This document shows, piece after piece, positions 6,172 through 6,586 of a stretch of DNA of 6,586 nucleotides. This stretch comes from Deltaproteobacteria bacterium RIFCSPLOWO2_12_FULL_60_16 (GTDB lineage: Bacteria; Desulfobacterota; Binatia; UBA9968), in assembly GCA_001798565.1 (NCBI GenBank), contig MGSR01000056.1, forward strand, positions 1,806 to 8,391, given 5' to 3'. The translations under genes were made by a program, and so were the position numbers. How positions within the stretch are numbered: position 1 is the stretch's first letter; each line of letters begins with the position of its first letter. The notes under the pieces were generated by a model, which was not told where the DNA came from, searched no databases, and saw only the letters and a program-made list of their open reading frames with translations.

Positions 6172-6586
6172 CTAGAATCCCAAGTCGCCGAGAAAATCCG
6201 GGTCCTGCATCAGTTTTTCCTCGGCCTCTGCGAAGACCTTCTTCCACGCCTCCTTGTCCCACACCCGAAACTTGTCCAGTGCCGACACTAAAACGACGTC
6301 CCGCTTCAGGTTGGCGTAGCCGCGGAGCAGCGGCGGAATCAGGATACGTCCGTGCGTATCCACCGCACACTCGCAGGCGCCTCCCAGGTAATAATTCTGA
6401 AACAGCACCATACGGCGATCGAACTTTGGTTTTTTTCTGATCTCTTCTTCGAAGCGAATCCATTCGTCGAGCGGATAGACGTCTAGGCAGCGGCTCGCGT
6501 CAACGACAAAGTTAGTTATGACGATGCGCTCGTCCCCTTTGCCGAGAAGAACCTCGCGGAACCGCGAGGGGATACTCAATCGCCCT
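6172..6586 (-). CDS. mraZ: Transcriptional regulator MraZ, 5' end cut off by the window edge
   Basis: MraZ is a DNA-binding protein with two AbrB-like (SpoVT/AbrB swapped-hairpin) repeats. In bacteria where it was studied, it binds repeats upstream of its own gene and controls the dcw operon. The frame is open to the window edge and its first codons read GRLSIPSRFREVL, which is the first DxxGR-type motif after a missing stretch of about 13 residues. The second repeat is seen as DTHGRILIPPLLRGYA, followed by the helix RVWDKEAWKKVF. A TTG at 6579 lies inside the conserved GRLSIP motif and is not the real start. The gene ends in TAG, 26 nt before the STAS gene. Its position as first dcw gene is standard, so the operon promoter and MraZ-binding repeats are expected just beyond the window. 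Confidence 0.95.
   Translation of the reverse strand, partial: GRLSIPSRFREVLLGKGDERIVITNFVVDASRCLDVYPLDEWIRFEEEIRKKPKFDRRMVLFQNYYLGGACECAVDTHGRILIPPLLRGYANLKRDVVLVSALDKFRVWDKEAWKKVFAEAEEKLMQDPDFLGDLGF

Noticed and set aside
6577..6579. TTG as the mraZ start codon
   Set aside because: It lies within the conserved GRLSIPSRF motif, and the frame continues to the window edge, so the gene is simply truncated.

Overview
The window is a contiguous piece of a bacterial division and cell-wall (dcw) cluster, read entirely from the minus strand. In transcription order it holds mraZ (5' end cut by the window edge), a small STAS-domain gene, rsmH (mraW), ftsL, ftsI (a class B penicillin-binding protein with one PASTA domain), murE and murF (3' end cut by the window edge). 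Apart from the STAS gene, this is the classic order. The spacing is operon-like: 26 nt between mraZ and STAS, 23 nt or less between STAS and rsmH, 11 nt between rsmH and ftsL, a 4-nt ATGA overlap between ftsL and ftsI, 5 nt between ftsI and murE, and 88 nt between murE and murF. No promoter or terminator is visible, so the operon promoter probably lies upstream of mraZ, beyond base 6586.

The genes point to a GC-rich, Gram-negative-type bacterium. MurE carries the DNPR motif typical of meso-diaminopimelate ligases, and FtsI ends in a PASTA domain. These traits, together with AT-rich heptamer repeats, fit Desulfobacterota/deltaproteobacteria-like, NC10-like or related uncultivated lineages. This placement is an inference from family knowledge and is not proven by the window.

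The genes work together as follows. MraZ is the cluster's DNA-binding regulator, and RsmH methylates 16S rRNA. FtsL and FtsI are parts of the septal peptidoglycan-synthesis complex. MurE and MurF add the third residue and the D-Ala-D-Ala dipeptide to the UDP-MurNAc peptide. The STAS protein has no standard role in this cluster; a regulatory role is possible but unproven.

The unusual content is (i) two arrays of 7-bp tandem repeats, one read through in frame inside murE (1167-1237) and one forming a 29-bp imperfect inverted repeat at the murE/murF junction (885-980) that supplies the murE stop codon and occupies the place of a murF ribosome-binding site; (ii) the STAS gene between mraZ and rsmH, with a degenerate phosphorylation-site motif; and (iii) an rsmH start problem, where the conserved HxPV-type N-terminus lies upstream of the first ATG with no standard start codon in frame. 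I found no clearly new multi-gene system here.
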